52,568 nt of DNA. It comes from Trinickia dabaoshanensis (GTDB taxonomy: Bacteria; Pseudomonadota; Gammaproteobacteria; Burkholderiales; Burkholderiaceae). Shown here in pieces: positions 34,490 to 43,163 of the stretch (positions are counted from its first letter, which is position 1; every line of letters starts with the position of its first letter). The position numbers and the translations under genes were made by a program. Location: contig NZ_PNYA01000043.1 of assembly GCF_002879885.1 (NCBI RefSeq), positions 1-52,568 on the forward strand, in the 5' to 3' direction. The notes beneath the pieces are model-generated. The model was not told where the DNA came from. It saw only the letters and a list, made by a program, of their open reading frames with translations, and did not search any database.

Positions 34490-35880
34490 AAACGACACGC
34501 ACATCGGCGCCACCGAGCAAGCGTAGGGGCAACCTGGCACTCGGCCTCGGCGTACTCGCCGCCGTTCTCGCGGCGGGCGGATGCGCATCGTATCGTCCGC
34601 TCCCGCTGCCCGATCACGCCCAGCTCGCCGGCCGGCTCGACGATATCAGGCATACGCTTGCGCTGGGCGGCGCGCCGCATGTCATCGACACGAGCCAACC
34701 CTTGGGCGTCGACGATATCGGCTTGCTCGCGATATTGAACGATCCCGAGTTGCGTGCCGAACGCGGGGAGTTCGAGCTCGCGCAAGCCGACCTCACGCAG
34801 AGCAAGGCGTTGCCGAATCCATCCGTCGGCCTCGGGTACGCCGCGTTGCTCGGCGGCGAAGGGACGACAGGCGCGCTTAGCGCATCGCTGACGCAGGACG
34901 TCAAATCGATCCTGACGTATCGCCGGCGTGTGGCCGCGGCCCGCGCGCATGTATTGGAAATCGATGCGCAACTGCTTTGGAAGGAATGGCAAGTCGCGCA
35001 GAAGGCGCGGCTTCTAGCCATCGATCTGTACTGGGACGAGCGCTCGATACAAAGCAGCGAGACGGCGGCGCACACCCTCGCGCGGACGGCTTCGCGCGTG
35101 CGCGAGCAAGTCGGCGCGGGCCGTATGAGCCAGTCGGATCTTGCCCCGCTGTTGTCGTCGCAAGCGACGCTCGAACGATCGATCGCGTCGTTGCGGCTAA
35201 CGACGTCGAAAAACTGGGCCGATCTCGACGCACTGCTGGGCATGACGCCCGACGCACGCTTCGCGCTGGCGCGACCACGAGCCCCTGCGATCCCGACGGA
35301 CATCGACGCAGGCATCGCCGAGGCAACCGAGCGGCGCCCCGACTTGATCGCGCTCAGGCTCGGCTACCGTAGCGCGGATGAAAACGTACGGGCCGCGATT
35401 CTGGGGCAATTCCCCGCGCTCGCGCTCGGCGGCTCGTGGAACTCCGACACCTCCAACGTGCGATCGGGCGGCCCCACGGTCACGTTCGACTTGCCGATAT
35501 TCGATCGCAATCAAGGCCGGATCGCTCAAACCCGGGCAACGCGGCGCTTGCTTTACGAGCAATATCAAAGCCGGCTCGACGAAGTCGATACGACGATTCG
35601 CGCGCTCGATGTCCGCAGCCGGCAGATCGCCCAGGCACTCGACGCCGCGCGCGACGACGCGGCATCCACGCAAACGCAAGCGGATCGCGCGAGGCAGGCC
35701 TTTCGACAAGGAATACTCGATCGACGCGCGCTGACCGACTATGACATGACCGCGCTGAACCGGCGCCTAGACGCTTACAATCTCGAGCGCGCGCTGGCCG
35801 AGGCGCATACCGCGCTCGCCTTGGAACTTGGCTCGGGGCTGCCCCGAACCCGGCTCGCCCCGCAAGATACGGGAATGTGA
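34486..35880 (+). CDS. Outer-membrane efflux channel (TolC/CzcC-like), lipoprotein
   Basis: 464 residues; the start overlaps the permease stop by 4 bp (ATGA). A signal peptide ends in LAAGGC with a probable lipidated C33. Two TolC-type repeats are evident as long helices, for example LLAILNDPELRAERGEFELAQADLTQSKALPNPS and, in the second half, PDLIALRLGYRSADENVRAAILGQFPAL then TFDLPIFDRNQGRIAQTRA. The ALPNPSVGLGY and LPIFDRNQG motifs are standard outer-membrane factor landmarks. It completes the tripartite pump. Confidence 0.9.
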   Translation: MKTTRTSAPPSKRRGNLALGLGVLAAVLAAGGCASYRPLPLPDHAQLAGRLDDIRHTLALGGAPHVIDTSQPLGVDDIGLLAILNDPELRAERGEFELAQADLTQSKALPNPSVGLGYAALLGGEGTTGALSASLTQDVKSILTYRRRVAAARAHVLEIDAQLLWKEWQVAQKARLLAIDLYWDERSIQSSETAAHTLARTASRVREQVGAGRMSQSDLAPLLSSQATLERSIASLRLTTSKNWADLDALLGMTPDARFALARPRAPAIPTDIDAGIAEATERRPDLIALRLGYRSADENVRAAILGQFPALALGGSWNSDTSNVRSGGPTVTFDLPIFDRNQGRIAQTRATRRLLYEQYQSRLDEVDTTIRALDVRSRQIAQALDAARDDAASTQTQADRARQAFRQGILDRRALTDYDMTALNRRLDAYNLERALAEAHTALALELGSGLPRTRLAPQDTGM

Positions 35881-35898
35881 GAGATCGACGGAATTCGC

Positions 35899-36960
35899 AT
35901 GCAAACCAAATTCAACGCGGCCTTCACCGCATTGCTCGCCGCCGCCCTGTTCGGCGCGACTACCCCCTTGGCGAAGCTCTTGTTGGGCACGCTATCGCCA
36001 TTCATGCTGGCGGGGCTTTTTTATCTGGGCAGCGGCGTCGGCCTCGGTCTGACGATGCTCGTGCGCCGACTCGTGCGGCCGAAGCAAACACAGCACTCGG
36101 ACGCACGGATCCACCGCACCGAGATCACATGGCTTGCCGGCGCGATCGCGGCCGGGGGCGTGGCCGGCCCCGCGCTGTTGATGCTGGGGCTCACGAGCAC
36201 GCCGGCCGCCACCGGCTCGCTGTTGCTCAATCTCGAAGGCGTGTTCACCGCGGTCATCGCTTGGGTGGTGTTTCGCGAGAACGTGGACCTTCAAGTTTTT
36301 CTCGGCATGGTCGCGATCGTGGCGGGCGGCGTCTTGCTGTCGTGGACCGGCGGCGCCGCCGGCATTCCCGTCGGCGCCCTCTTGGTTGCGGGCGCGTGCC
36401 TATGTTGGGCCATCGACAACAACCTGACGCGCAAGGTATCGACCAACGACGCCATGGTGATCGCGTGCCTGAAGGGGCTCGTCGCCGGGCCGGTCAATCT
36501 CGCGATCGCGCATGGGACCGGGGCCGCAATGCCCGGATCCGGGCAAGCGGCCGCGGCGATGGCAACGGGATTCGCCGGATACGGCGTCAGCCTCGTGCTG
36601 TTCGTTATCGCACTACGCAACCTCGGCACGGCGCGGACGGGGGCGTATTTTTCCGTCGCCCCGTTGTTCGGGGTGGCCATTTCGCTCGCACTATGGCCGG
36701 CGATGCCGCCGCTCGCGTTCTGGGGCGCTGCGGTGCTGATGGCGATCGGCGTGTGGTTGCATCTGCGGGAACGCCATGAGCATGCCCATACGCACGAGCC
36801 GCTTACGCACACGCATCGTCATCGGCACGACGAACATCATCGACACGAGCACGATTTCGAGTGGGACGGCGCTGAGCCCCATACGCATCCGCATCGGCAT
36901 TCGGCCATCACGCACACGCATGCCCACTTCCCCGACATCCATCACCGTCACTCGCATTGA
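35899..36960 (+). CDS. EamA/DMT-family permease with histidine-rich C-terminal tail
   Basis: 353 residues. Two EamA repeats with about ten helices: ALLAAALFGATTPLAKLLLG opens repeat 1 and VGALLVAGACLCWAIDNNLTRKVS opens repeat 2. After the last helix (WGAAVLMAIGVWLHL) the final 64 residues contain 23 histidines in HxH and HH arrangements (RHEHAHTH, HTHRHRHDEHHRHEH, HTHPHRH, HTHAHFPDIHHRHSH). Such tails bind Ni, Co, Zn or Cu. Typical DMT proteins lack them, so metal transport or buffering is my inference. It starts 18 bp after the efflux channel, so it likely shares the BlaI-controlled operon. A terminator follows at 36984. Confidence 0.9.
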   Translation: MQTKFNAAFTALLAAALFGATTPLAKLLLGTLSPFMLAGLFYLGSGVGLGLTMLVRRLVRPKQTQHSDARIHRTEITWLAGAIAAGGVAGPALLMLGLTSTPAATGSLLLNLEGVFTAVIAWVVFRENVDLQVFLGMVAIVAGGVLLSWTGGAAGIPVGALLVAGACLCWAIDNNLTRKVSTNDAMVIACLKGLVAGPVNLAIAHGTGAAMPGSGQAAAAMATGFAGYGVSLVLFVIALRNLGTARTGAYFSVAPLFGVAISLALWPAMPPLAFWGAAVLMAIGVWLHLRERHEHAHTHEPLTHTHRHRHDEHHRHEHDFEWDGAEPHTHPHRHSAITHTHAHFPDIHHRHSH

Positions 36961-36983
36961 GCGCTTGGCTTGACCGATTGAAC

Positions 36984-37005
36984 TAGCCGCTTGCGGGCGC
37001 GGCTA
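36984..37005 (+). terminator. Rho-independent terminator after the DMT permease
   Basis: Stem TAGCCGC / GCGGCTA with an 8-nt loop, followed directly by TTTTCTTC. It fits as the end of the long operon that begins at 29075. Confidence 0.65.
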
Positions 37006-37117
37006 TTTTCTTCGGGCCGTTGAAACTGAAGCTTCGGTGGGCGGCTGTTCGGCTCGGGCTCCTCCCGGCACCATCGGCATGGATTTCCTCCCTAGTCATT
37101 TTGCCGATGCCCGCGCC

Positions 37118-37924
37118 ATGCCCGATACGCTTCCCGTCGTTAAACTCGCCACGATCGACCTTTCGTTCCATCACGCCGCCGCCGGCATCGTGCGCGCCGT
37201 ACTCGCGCGTCATGGAATCGAGGTGGAAGAAATCCGCCGTCCGCATGAAGCGGCGTTCGATCTCCTAAAAAGCGGCGAGGCCGACATGCTCTGCTCGGCC
37301 TGGTTGCCGGGCAGCCACGGCGTGTATTTCGACGCGATCGCCGACGAATTCGATTCGCTTTGCGTGCTCTATACACCGTACGCGCTGTGGGGCGTTCCCG
37401 ATTACGTGCCGGCCGCTGCCGTATCGAGCGTCGCGGATCTCCAGCGACCCGACGTTGCCGCCCGCATGACCCCGCTGATTCAAGGCATCGGCCCCGGCGC
37501 GGGTATCTCTCGCTTCTCGCGAGAAATTTTCGACGCATACGCTCTCGAGCGTCACGGCTATCGATTCGCGAACGGGACGCTCGAACAATGCGTCGCGGCG
37601 TTCGAGAACGCGGTGCGGGACCGGCGCTGGTGCGTGGTGCCTTTATGGCAGCCTCAATACCTGCATTGGCAGCACACGATTCGAGCATTGCGCGAGCCGT
37701 TGGGTCTGCTACGCGGCACCGACGCCGCCACCCTCGTCCTGCGCAAATCGACGCGCGATAAGTTGCCTGGCGCGGCACTTGCCGCGCTGCGCGCACTCGC
37801 CCCGGGCAACGGCGAAATCACGCGGCTCGATCATTGGATTTCGCGCCAAAGGCTTGCGCCGGAGATGGTGGGCGAGCGCTACCTTATCGAGCGCGACGAC
37901 TGTCCACCTGCTCCGTACTGCTAA
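37118..37924 (+). CDS. Orphan OpuAC-type (glycine betaine/choline) substrate-binding protein
   Basis: 268 residues from the ATG at 37118 (37079 is an alternative, neither has a ribosome binding site). The sequence follows the glycine betaine-binding fold: VKLATIDLSFHHAAAGIVRAVLARHGIEVEEI, then EADMLCSAWLPGSHGVYFD, DLQRPDVAARMTPLIQGIGPGAGISRFSRE and a tryptophan-bearing RRWCVVPLWQPQYLHWQH, matching aromatic ligand boxes. No signal peptide or lipobox is visible and no ABC permease or ATPase is nearby, so it may act in the cytoplasm as a ligand sensor or carrier rather than in transport. Confidence 0.78.
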   Translation: MPDTLPVVKLATIDLSFHHAAAGIVRAVLARHGIEVEEIRRPHEAAFDLLKSGEADMLCSAWLPGSHGVYFDAIADEFDSLCVLYTPYALWGVPDYVPAAAVSSVADLQRPDVAARMTPLIQGIGPGAGISRFSREIFDAYALERHGYRFANGTLEQCVAAFENAVRDRRWCVVPLWQPQYLHWQHTIRALREPLGLLRGTDAATLVLRKSTRDKLPGAALAALRALAPGNGEITRLDHWISRQRLAPEMVGERYLIERDDCPPAPYC

Positions 37925-37938
37925 TTAACCCATCATCT

Positions 37939-37967
37939 GTACCGGTACTGTTCCACGTGCCGCACGT
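37939..37967. promoter_or_regulatory. Two short palindromes upstream of the LysE gene
   Basis: GTACCGGTAC at 37939-37948 and ACGTGC-C-GCACGT at 37955-37967, 40-70 bp before the LysE-type ATG. Either could be an operator; no regulator can be named. Confidence 0.35.
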
Positions 37968-38007
37968 AGACTGTCTCGACTCTCTCTACTGCCGGACCTA
38001 CGAAGCG

Positions 38008-38628
38008 ATGCTGCCCACGTTGCCTTATGCCGCCCTTTCCGCCGCGATGACGTTCGCGTTGGTGATGTCGATCACGCCCGGCCCGAACAATACGATGTTG
38101 CTCGCCTCGGGCGTGAACTTCGGTCTTCGCCGCACGGTCCCGCACATGCTCGGCATTACTTGCGGCTGCATCATCATGCTGATCGCGATCGCACTGGGCC
38201 TCGGGCAAGTCTTCGCCCGGTTTCCGAGCTTGTACACGGTGATGGAGGCCGTCAGCGCGGCCTACTTGCTGTATCTCGCTTGGAAGATCGCGCGCTCCGG
38301 CGGCTTGTCGGCCGGCGCCGCCAATGAGCGTCCTTTCACGTTCTTGCAAGCCGCCGCGTTCCAATGGGTCAATCCAAAGGCTTGGATGATGGCGGTAACC
38401 GGCGCGACCGCATTCCGGCTGAACGACGACCTTTTGACGAATGCCTTTCTCCTGGCGGTGGCGTTCGCCATCGTCAATCTGCCGAGCATCACGGTGTGGG
38501 CCGCATTCGGCCTCGGCGTGAGGCGATTTCTCTCCGGGCCGACGATGCTGCGCATCTTCAACTGGACGATGGCGGCACTGTTGATCGCCTCCATCGTGCC
38601 GATGATGGGCCATGCATCGCCTCGATGA
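38008..38628 (+). CDS. LysE/RhtB-family amino-acid or metabolite exporter
   Basis: 206 residues, about six helices. The family signature is present: FALVMSITPGPNNTMLLASGVNFGLRRTVPHMLGITCG at about 15-52, then the AAYLLYLAWKI helix and FLQAAAFQWVNPKAWMMAVTGATAF. These proteins export amino acids or related metabolites across the inner membrane. It converges with the AraC gene (6 bp between stops), so that regulator is not an operon partner. The preceding gene is the orphan betaine-binding protein 83 bp upstream. Confidence 0.88.
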   Translation: MLPTLPYAALSAAMTFALVMSITPGPNNTMLLASGVNFGLRRTVPHMLGITCGCIIMLIAIALGLGQVFARFPSLYTVMEAVSAAYLLYLAWKIARSGGLSAGAANERPFTFLQAAAFQWVNPKAWMMAVTGATAFRLNDDLLTNAFLLAVAFAIVNLPSITVWAAFGLGVRRFLSGPTMLRIFNWTMAALLIASIVPMMGHASPR

Positions 38629-38633
38629 GAGCG

Positions 38634-39779
38634 TCAAACGGCGCCGATCGCGTCGTCTAACCCCAGCGATCGAGTACGCCGTACCTCGCTCGGCGTCTTT
38701 CCTGTCCATCGTTTGAACGCGTGCCGAAATCCAACCGAGTCGCTGAACCCCAACGTCTGCGCGATATCGTCGATGCCGAGCGAAGTCGTCGTCAGATAGT
38801 CGATCGCCAGCGCCTTGCGCACGCTCGTGAATAGCTCGCTGTACGACGTGCCTTCGGCTTCGAGCTTGCGTCGAAGCGTGCGCGAGGTCATGCACAGGCA
38901 TTCCGCGATCTGTTCGATGTCGGGAAACTGCCCCGGCGTACGCGTCAACTCTTGATAGACCCGTCGCGTGATACCGGCCTGCCAGCGCAGTTGTTCGAGC
39001 TGATGCGCGCAGTGCTTGGACACCTGCGCCGCCGTAATGGAATTGGCGAGCCGTGGCGAGCGCGATAGCCACGACGCGGGATAGCTCAGCACGTTTTGCG
39101 GCTGATCGAACGCAAGCGGGCACTCCAAGGCTTCGGCGAGCGCGGGCGCATGCGGCGGCTGTGCGCGCATGAAACCGGCCCTCGCCGGCACGCACCAACT
39201 GCCCATGATGTCCTTGGTCAACGTCACGTGCACCGTGAACTGCAAATCGATCAGGAAGTCGTAGAGCGGCACATCCAGGTCCGGCAACGGGATTTCCTCG
39301 CGCTCGGGAAATACCCACACCAAAGCGTCGTCTCGCTCGAGCCAACGTATATCGAGCATCGGGTTGGCCAACTGATGATATTTGACGGCGGTATCGAACG
39401 CGCGCCGCAGCGTCTCCGAACACAGCAAGGCATAACCGTACATACCGTAATCGGATACGTGCATGCGGCGGCCGACGCGCACGCCTAGGTCGGGCTCCCG
39501 ATAGAGCCGCACGGCATTGCGCGCGGCCTCGAGAAACTGCATCGACGAAGTCAACGTGAAAGGATCGGCAATCGATTCGGGCGTGAGTCCCGTCCCGTCG
39601 AGCACCGCATGCGGATCCAACCCGAGTTCTCGGCCCACCGCGACGAGGGCGGCGAGCTTGGACGGCGAAAAGCAATGCTCGCGCAATTGAACGCCGAGGG
39701 CGTGCCGAGGCAGCCGCTCGCGGCGCGGCTCCTCAAGCGCCGCTTGCGCGGAAACGGCAGTAGTGCCGGCACGGTCCAT
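38634..39779 (-). CDS. AraC-family transcriptional regulator (OruR/arabinose-binding type)
   Basis: 381 residues from the ATG at 39779. The N-terminal effector domain (about 30-220) resembles the arabinose-binding/OruR type: LGVQLREHCFSPSKLAALVAVGRELGLDPHAVLDGTGLT and AVKYHQLANPMLDI. The C-terminal double helix-turn-helix (about 285-370) has PDIEQIAECLCMTSRTLRRKLEAEGTSY and DDIAQTLGFSDSVGFRHAFKRWTGKTPSEVRR. A longer in-frame start to 39890 is not supported. It is divergent from the acyl-CoA ligase gene across 268 bp, in which I see no clear operator; that ligase is a possible target. Confidence 0.9.
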   Translation of the reverse strand: MDRAGTTAVSAQAALEEPRRERLPRHALGVQLREHCFSPSKLAALVAVGRELGLDPHAVLDGTGLTPESIADPFTLTSSMQFLEAARNAVRLYREPDLGVRVGRRMHVSDYGMYGYALLCSETLRRAFDTAVKYHQLANPMLDIRWLERDDALVWVFPEREEIPLPDLDVPLYDFLIDLQFTVHVTLTKDIMGSWCVPARAGFMRAQPPHAPALAEALECPLAFDQPQNVLSYPASWLSRSPRLANSITAAQVSKHCAHQLEQLRWQAGITRRVYQELTRTPGQFPDIEQIAECLCMTSRTLRRKLEAEGTSYSELFTSVRKALAIDYLTTTSLGIDDIAQTLGFSDSVGFRHAFKRWTGKTPSEVRRTRSLGLDDAIGAV

Positions 39780-40047
39780 GTCCGAAAAGATGCGTGTTGT
39801 CACGGGCCGAATTTTGCGCGTTCGGACGGCGGCCGGCCATAGGGTGCACTCCCGACAGCCGCCTGCGAATGCGTCATGGCTCCACGCCACGCCCCAAATC
39901 GTCCGACCTTCCCACGCCGCGCGCGGCTCACGTCTGCCCCCACCTGTCCGTTCCGATCATCGTTTTGGCCGCGACGATCATTTGCACCGGGCGGCTGGCG
40001 AGCGATAGTCGCCACGCGGAACCCCACCCAACCCATAAGGAGAGACA

Positions 40048-41688
40048 TTGAGCAGGAGACATTGGACCCGATCGTACGGATCGATTCCGCTCGAGATCGA
40101 TGCGGATCGCCATCCGTCCTTGAATGCGATCTTGGAACAGGCAATGCGGCAATTCGCCGCCAAGCCCGCGTTTCATGCGTTCGGCACGACCTTGACCTAT
40201 GCCGACGTCGATCGGATGTCATGCGCGTTCGCCGCGTTTCTACAAAATATCGCCGGCGTGAAAGCGGGCGATCGCGTGGCCGTCATGTTGCCGAACTTAC
40301 TCGCCTTCCCGATCGTCGCGATCGCGGTTTGGAAGATCGGCGCAGTACTGGTCAACGTCAACCCGCTCTATACGACGCGGGAACTCGAACATCAACTCAA
40401 TGATGCCGGGGTGGAGTCGATCGTCGTATGCAATGCGTCGGCGGCCGCCACGCTCGCCGCCGTCATCGGCAACACGGGGGTCGAGACGGTCGTCACGGTC
40501 GACCAAAACGACTGCGGCGGAATCGGCCCAGCGCTAACCGATATCGACCGCGCGGCGCTGCGCGACGCGGTAAGCCTTTCGGCGGCCATCGCGCGAGGCG
40601 AAGCGCTTCGGTGCGATCCCGCGGACGCGACCGGCAACGATCTATTGCTGCTCCAATATACGGGCGGTACGACCGGTGTCTCCAAAGGCGCGGCGCTATC
40701 GCATCGCAATTTGATCGCCAATATCGAGCAGTTCAAGGCGTTCATGACGGGCGCGCTCGAGCCCGGCGCCGAGGTGGTGGTTACCGCGATCCCGCTTTAT
40801 CACATCTTCGCGCTGGCGGTGAATTTCCTCACGTACTTCTCCATCGGCGCGGAAAATTGGCTCGTGGCCAACCCGCGTAACGTCGATGCGCTATTCGAGG
40901 TACTCGGAGCCGCGCGGCCCACGGTGCTAACGGGCGTCAATACGTTGTACGCCACGCTCGCCTCGCATCCGCGCATGGTCACGACGGACTGGTCACGGCT
41001 GAAGCTATCGGCGGGCGGCGGCGCGGCCGTCATGCGCGTCGTATCCGAGCGCTGGGAAGCCGCCACCGGGCAATTCATCCGCGAGGGATACGGTTTATCG
41101 GAAACCTCGCCTGTGATTTCGTTCAATCCGCAGTTCACTGCCGAGTTCACCGGTACGACGGGGCTGCCCGTGCCCTCCACCGACGTCAAGCTGCTCGACG
41201 ACGCCGACCACGAAGCCGGCATAGGCGAATGCGGCGAGGTCTGCGTGAAAGGGCCACAGGTGACAGCCGGCTATTGGAACGCGCCCGAAGCCAACGCGAA
41301 GGCATTCACGTCCGACGGTTATTTCCGAACCGGCGATATCGGCGTATTCAACGAGCACGGCTTCTTGAAGATCGTCGATCGCAAGAAAGACATGATCATC
41401 GTGTCGGGCTTTAACGTCTACCCGAACGAAATCGAAGCGGTCGCCGCCGCGTTCGCGGGTGTCGCCGAATGCGCATGCATCGGCGTACCCGATCCCAAAA
41501 CGGGCGAAGCCGTCGAACTCTTCGTCGTGCGCCGCGCGGCAATGGACGTGAGCGAAACCGAACTTATCGCCCACTGCCGGTCCGCGTTGGCCCCCTATAA
41601 GATTCCGAAGGCGGTGCGCTTCGTCGACGCGCTGCCCAAATCGACGGTCGGCAAGATCCTCAGGCGCGAATTGCATCGAATGGGATAA
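40048..41688 (+). CDS. Fatty-acyl-CoA ligase (AMP-forming), TTG start
   Basis: 546 residues. ANL-superfamily motifs: the phosphate loop YTGGTTGVSKGAALSH (about 207-222), the adenine-binding GYGLSETSP, DGYFRTGDIG, the hinge DRKKDMIIVSGFNVYP, and the catalytic C-terminal lysine in PKSTVGKILRREL. These resemble long-chain fatty-acyl-CoA synthetases of the FadD type. The enzyme activates a carboxylic acid to its CoA ester with ATP. The start is TTG at 40048, with AAGGAG six bases upstream and no suitable ATG, so I accept it. The substrate chain length is not predictable. Confidence 0.9.
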   Translation: MSRRHWTRSYGSIPLEIDADRHPSLNAILEQAMRQFAAKPAFHAFGTTLTYADVDRMSCAFAAFLQNIAGVKAGDRVAVMLPNLLAFPIVAIAVWKIGAVLVNVNPLYTTRELEHQLNDAGVESIVVCNASAAATLAAVIGNTGVETVVTVDQNDCGGIGPALTDIDRAALRDAVSLSAAIARGEALRCDPADATGNDLLLLQYTGGTTGVSKGAALSHRNLIANIEQFKAFMTGALEPGAEVVVTAIPLYHIFALAVNFLTYFSIGAENWLVANPRNVDALFEVLGAARPTVLTGVNTLYATLASHPRMVTTDWSRLKLSAGGGAAVMRVVSERWEAATGQFIREGYGLSETSPVISFNPQFTAEFTGTTGLPVPSTDVKLLDDADHEAGIGECGEVCVKGPQVTAGYWNAPEANAKAFTSDGYFRTGDIGVFNEHGFLKIVDRKKDMIIVSGFNVYPNEIEAVAAAFAGVAECACIGVPDPKTGEAVELFVVRRAAMDVSETELIAHCRSALAPYKIPKAVRFVDALPKSTVGKILRRELHRMG

Positions 41689-41728
41689 CGGGAAAGCAGC
41701 GGCGCGGGCCGAGTGTCGCGCCGCGCGT

Positions 41729-41742
41729 TTGATACGGATCAA
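41729..41742. promoter_or_regulatory. Second perfect FNR/ANR box
   Basis: TTGAT-ACGG-ATCAA, exact match to the FNR/ANR palindrome, 88 bp upstream of the amino-acid dehydrogenase ATG. With a class II geometry transcription would start near 41777. It follows the acyl-CoA ligase stop by 40 bp, so it likely serves only the dehydrogenase. Confidence 0.8.
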
Positions 41743-41830
41743 TCCCAAACGATGGGCAACGTCCAAGCTTCAAGTGTGTGTCGCTCGGCGGCCGGCCGCG
41801 ATGGCGACACGACGCGCGAGGTGACTTGGC

Positions 41831-42952
41831 ATGGCGCCGATCAACGATGTCTTCAGTTTCGCCGACGAATTGGGACCCACCAAAGTCGTCCACGTCCACA
41901 ATCCGGCAATCGGGTTGCGGGCAGTGCTCGTCGTCGACAACGTCGCCGCCGGTCCTTCGATCGGCGGCGTGCGCATGGCCCCCGACGTCAGCACCGAGGA
42001 ATGCTTTCGTCTCGCGCGGGCGATGACGTTCAAAAACGCGGCGGCGGGTCTCGCGCACGGCGGCGGAAAAGTCGTGCTCTACGGCGACCCGAAGATGCCG
42101 ACCGATCGCAAGGAGCGATTGATCCGAGGACTCGCCTGCGCGCTCGCCGATATCCGCGACTACATTTTCGGTCCGGACATGGGCACGGATGAAACGTGCA
42201 TGGCGTGGGTCAAGGACGAAATCGGACGCGCCGTCGGTCTGCCGCGCGAGTTAGGCGGTATTCCGCTCGACGAGATCGGCGCCACCGGCTGGGGTGTCGT
42301 GCACGCCGCCGAAATCGCCGCGTCTTATTGCAAGTTCGATCTCGCCGGCGCACGCGTCGTCATTCAAGGCTATGGCGCGGTTGGGCGCCACGCGGCGCGA
42401 TTTCTCGCGCGCAAAGGCGCGGTCGTCATCGCGGCCGCCGACTCGGCCGGTACGATCGTGGATCGCGCGGGCTTGGACCTCGCACTACTCGATCGGGTCA
42501 AAGCCGAAGGCAAATCGGTGCTCGAGTATCCGCGCGGCGAGAAACGCGAGCGCGATGCCGTCGTCGATATCGAGTGCGAGATTTGGATTCCCGCTGCCCG
42601 GCCCGATGTCGTTCATGAAGGCAACGTCGCGCGACTGAAAACCCGCTTGGTCGTTCAAGGGGCGAACATTCCGTTCACGCACGGGGCCGAGCAATACCTC
42701 CATACGAAAGGCGTGCTGTGCGTGCCCGACTTCATCGCGAATGCGGGCGGCGTGATCTGCGCGGCGGTCGAATACGATGGCGGCCGGCAAAGCGCGGCCC
42801 TGGATACGATCGCGGAAAAAGTACGTGAGAACACCCGCGCCGTGCTCGACGCCGCGGCGCAGCATGGCAAGTTGCCGCGCGATGCGGCGACCGGCCTCGC
42901 CCTCGAACGGGTGAAGAAGGCGATGTCGCTGCGCCGGTGGGGAACGTACTAG
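41831..42952 (+). CDS. Glu/Leu/Phe/Val-family amino-acid dehydrogenase
   Basis: 373 residues, short for a glutamate dehydrogenase (about 430) and close to leucine/phenylalanine dehydrogenases (about 360). The catalytic region reads GPSIGGVRMAPDVSTEECFRLARAMTFKNAAAGLAHGGGKVVLYGDP with the substrate and catalytic lysines, then FGPDMGTDETCMAWVKDE. The NAD-binding domain has ARVVIQGYGAVGRHAARFLA (GxGxxG). A GAGGTGA lies six bases before the ATG. It catalyses reversible oxidative deamination with NAD(P). The FNR box suggests use at low oxygen, perhaps as a redox outlet. A terminator-like hairpin follows. Confidence 0.85.
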   Translation: MAPINDVFSFADELGPTKVVHVHNPAIGLRAVLVVDNVAAGPSIGGVRMAPDVSTEECFRLARAMTFKNAAAGLAHGGGKVVLYGDPKMPTDRKERLIRGLACALADIRDYIFGPDMGTDETCMAWVKDEIGRAVGLPRELGGIPLDEIGATGWGVVHAAEIAASYCKFDLAGARVVIQGYGAVGRHAARFLARKGAVVIAAADSAGTIVDRAGLDLALLDRVKAEGKSVLEYPRGEKRERDAVVDIECEIWIPAARPDVVHEGNVARLKTRLVVQGANIPFTHGAEQYLHTKGVLCVPDFIANAGGVICAAVEYDGGRQSAALDTIAEKVRENTRAVLDAAAQHGKLPRDAATGLALERVKKAMSLRRWGTY

Positions 42953-42978
42953 TGCGACTGCCGCGACGTCCGTGATTC

Positions 42979-43000
42979 GAGCGGCCGCCACCGGCCGCTC
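42979..43000. terminator. Hairpin after the dehydrogenase gene
   Basis: Perfect 9-bp stem GAGCGGCCG / CGGCCGCTC with a CCAC loop, 26 bp after the stop codon. No T-tract follows. Confidence 0.5.
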
Positions 43001-43024
43001 ACCTCAAAATATGAGCCTCGCCGC

Positions 43025-43042
43025 CGACGGAGTACTCCGTCG
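43025..43042. promoter_or_regulatory. 18-bp perfect palindrome
   Basis: CGACGGAGTACTCCGTCG, fully self-complementary with no spacer, about 120 bp upstream of the lipoprotein gene. It resembles an operator for a dimeric regulator; none is nearby. Confidence 0.45.
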
Positions 43043-43163
43043 CAACAGACTTTACACACTGTTACCCCGCGCCCGCGTACAGTCGATTCGGCTTTCCCTA
43101 TACTCCGGTCCGCAACTGATTCGTTTGCGCCTTGCAAGCGCTCAATCGATACCGAGAAATGCA

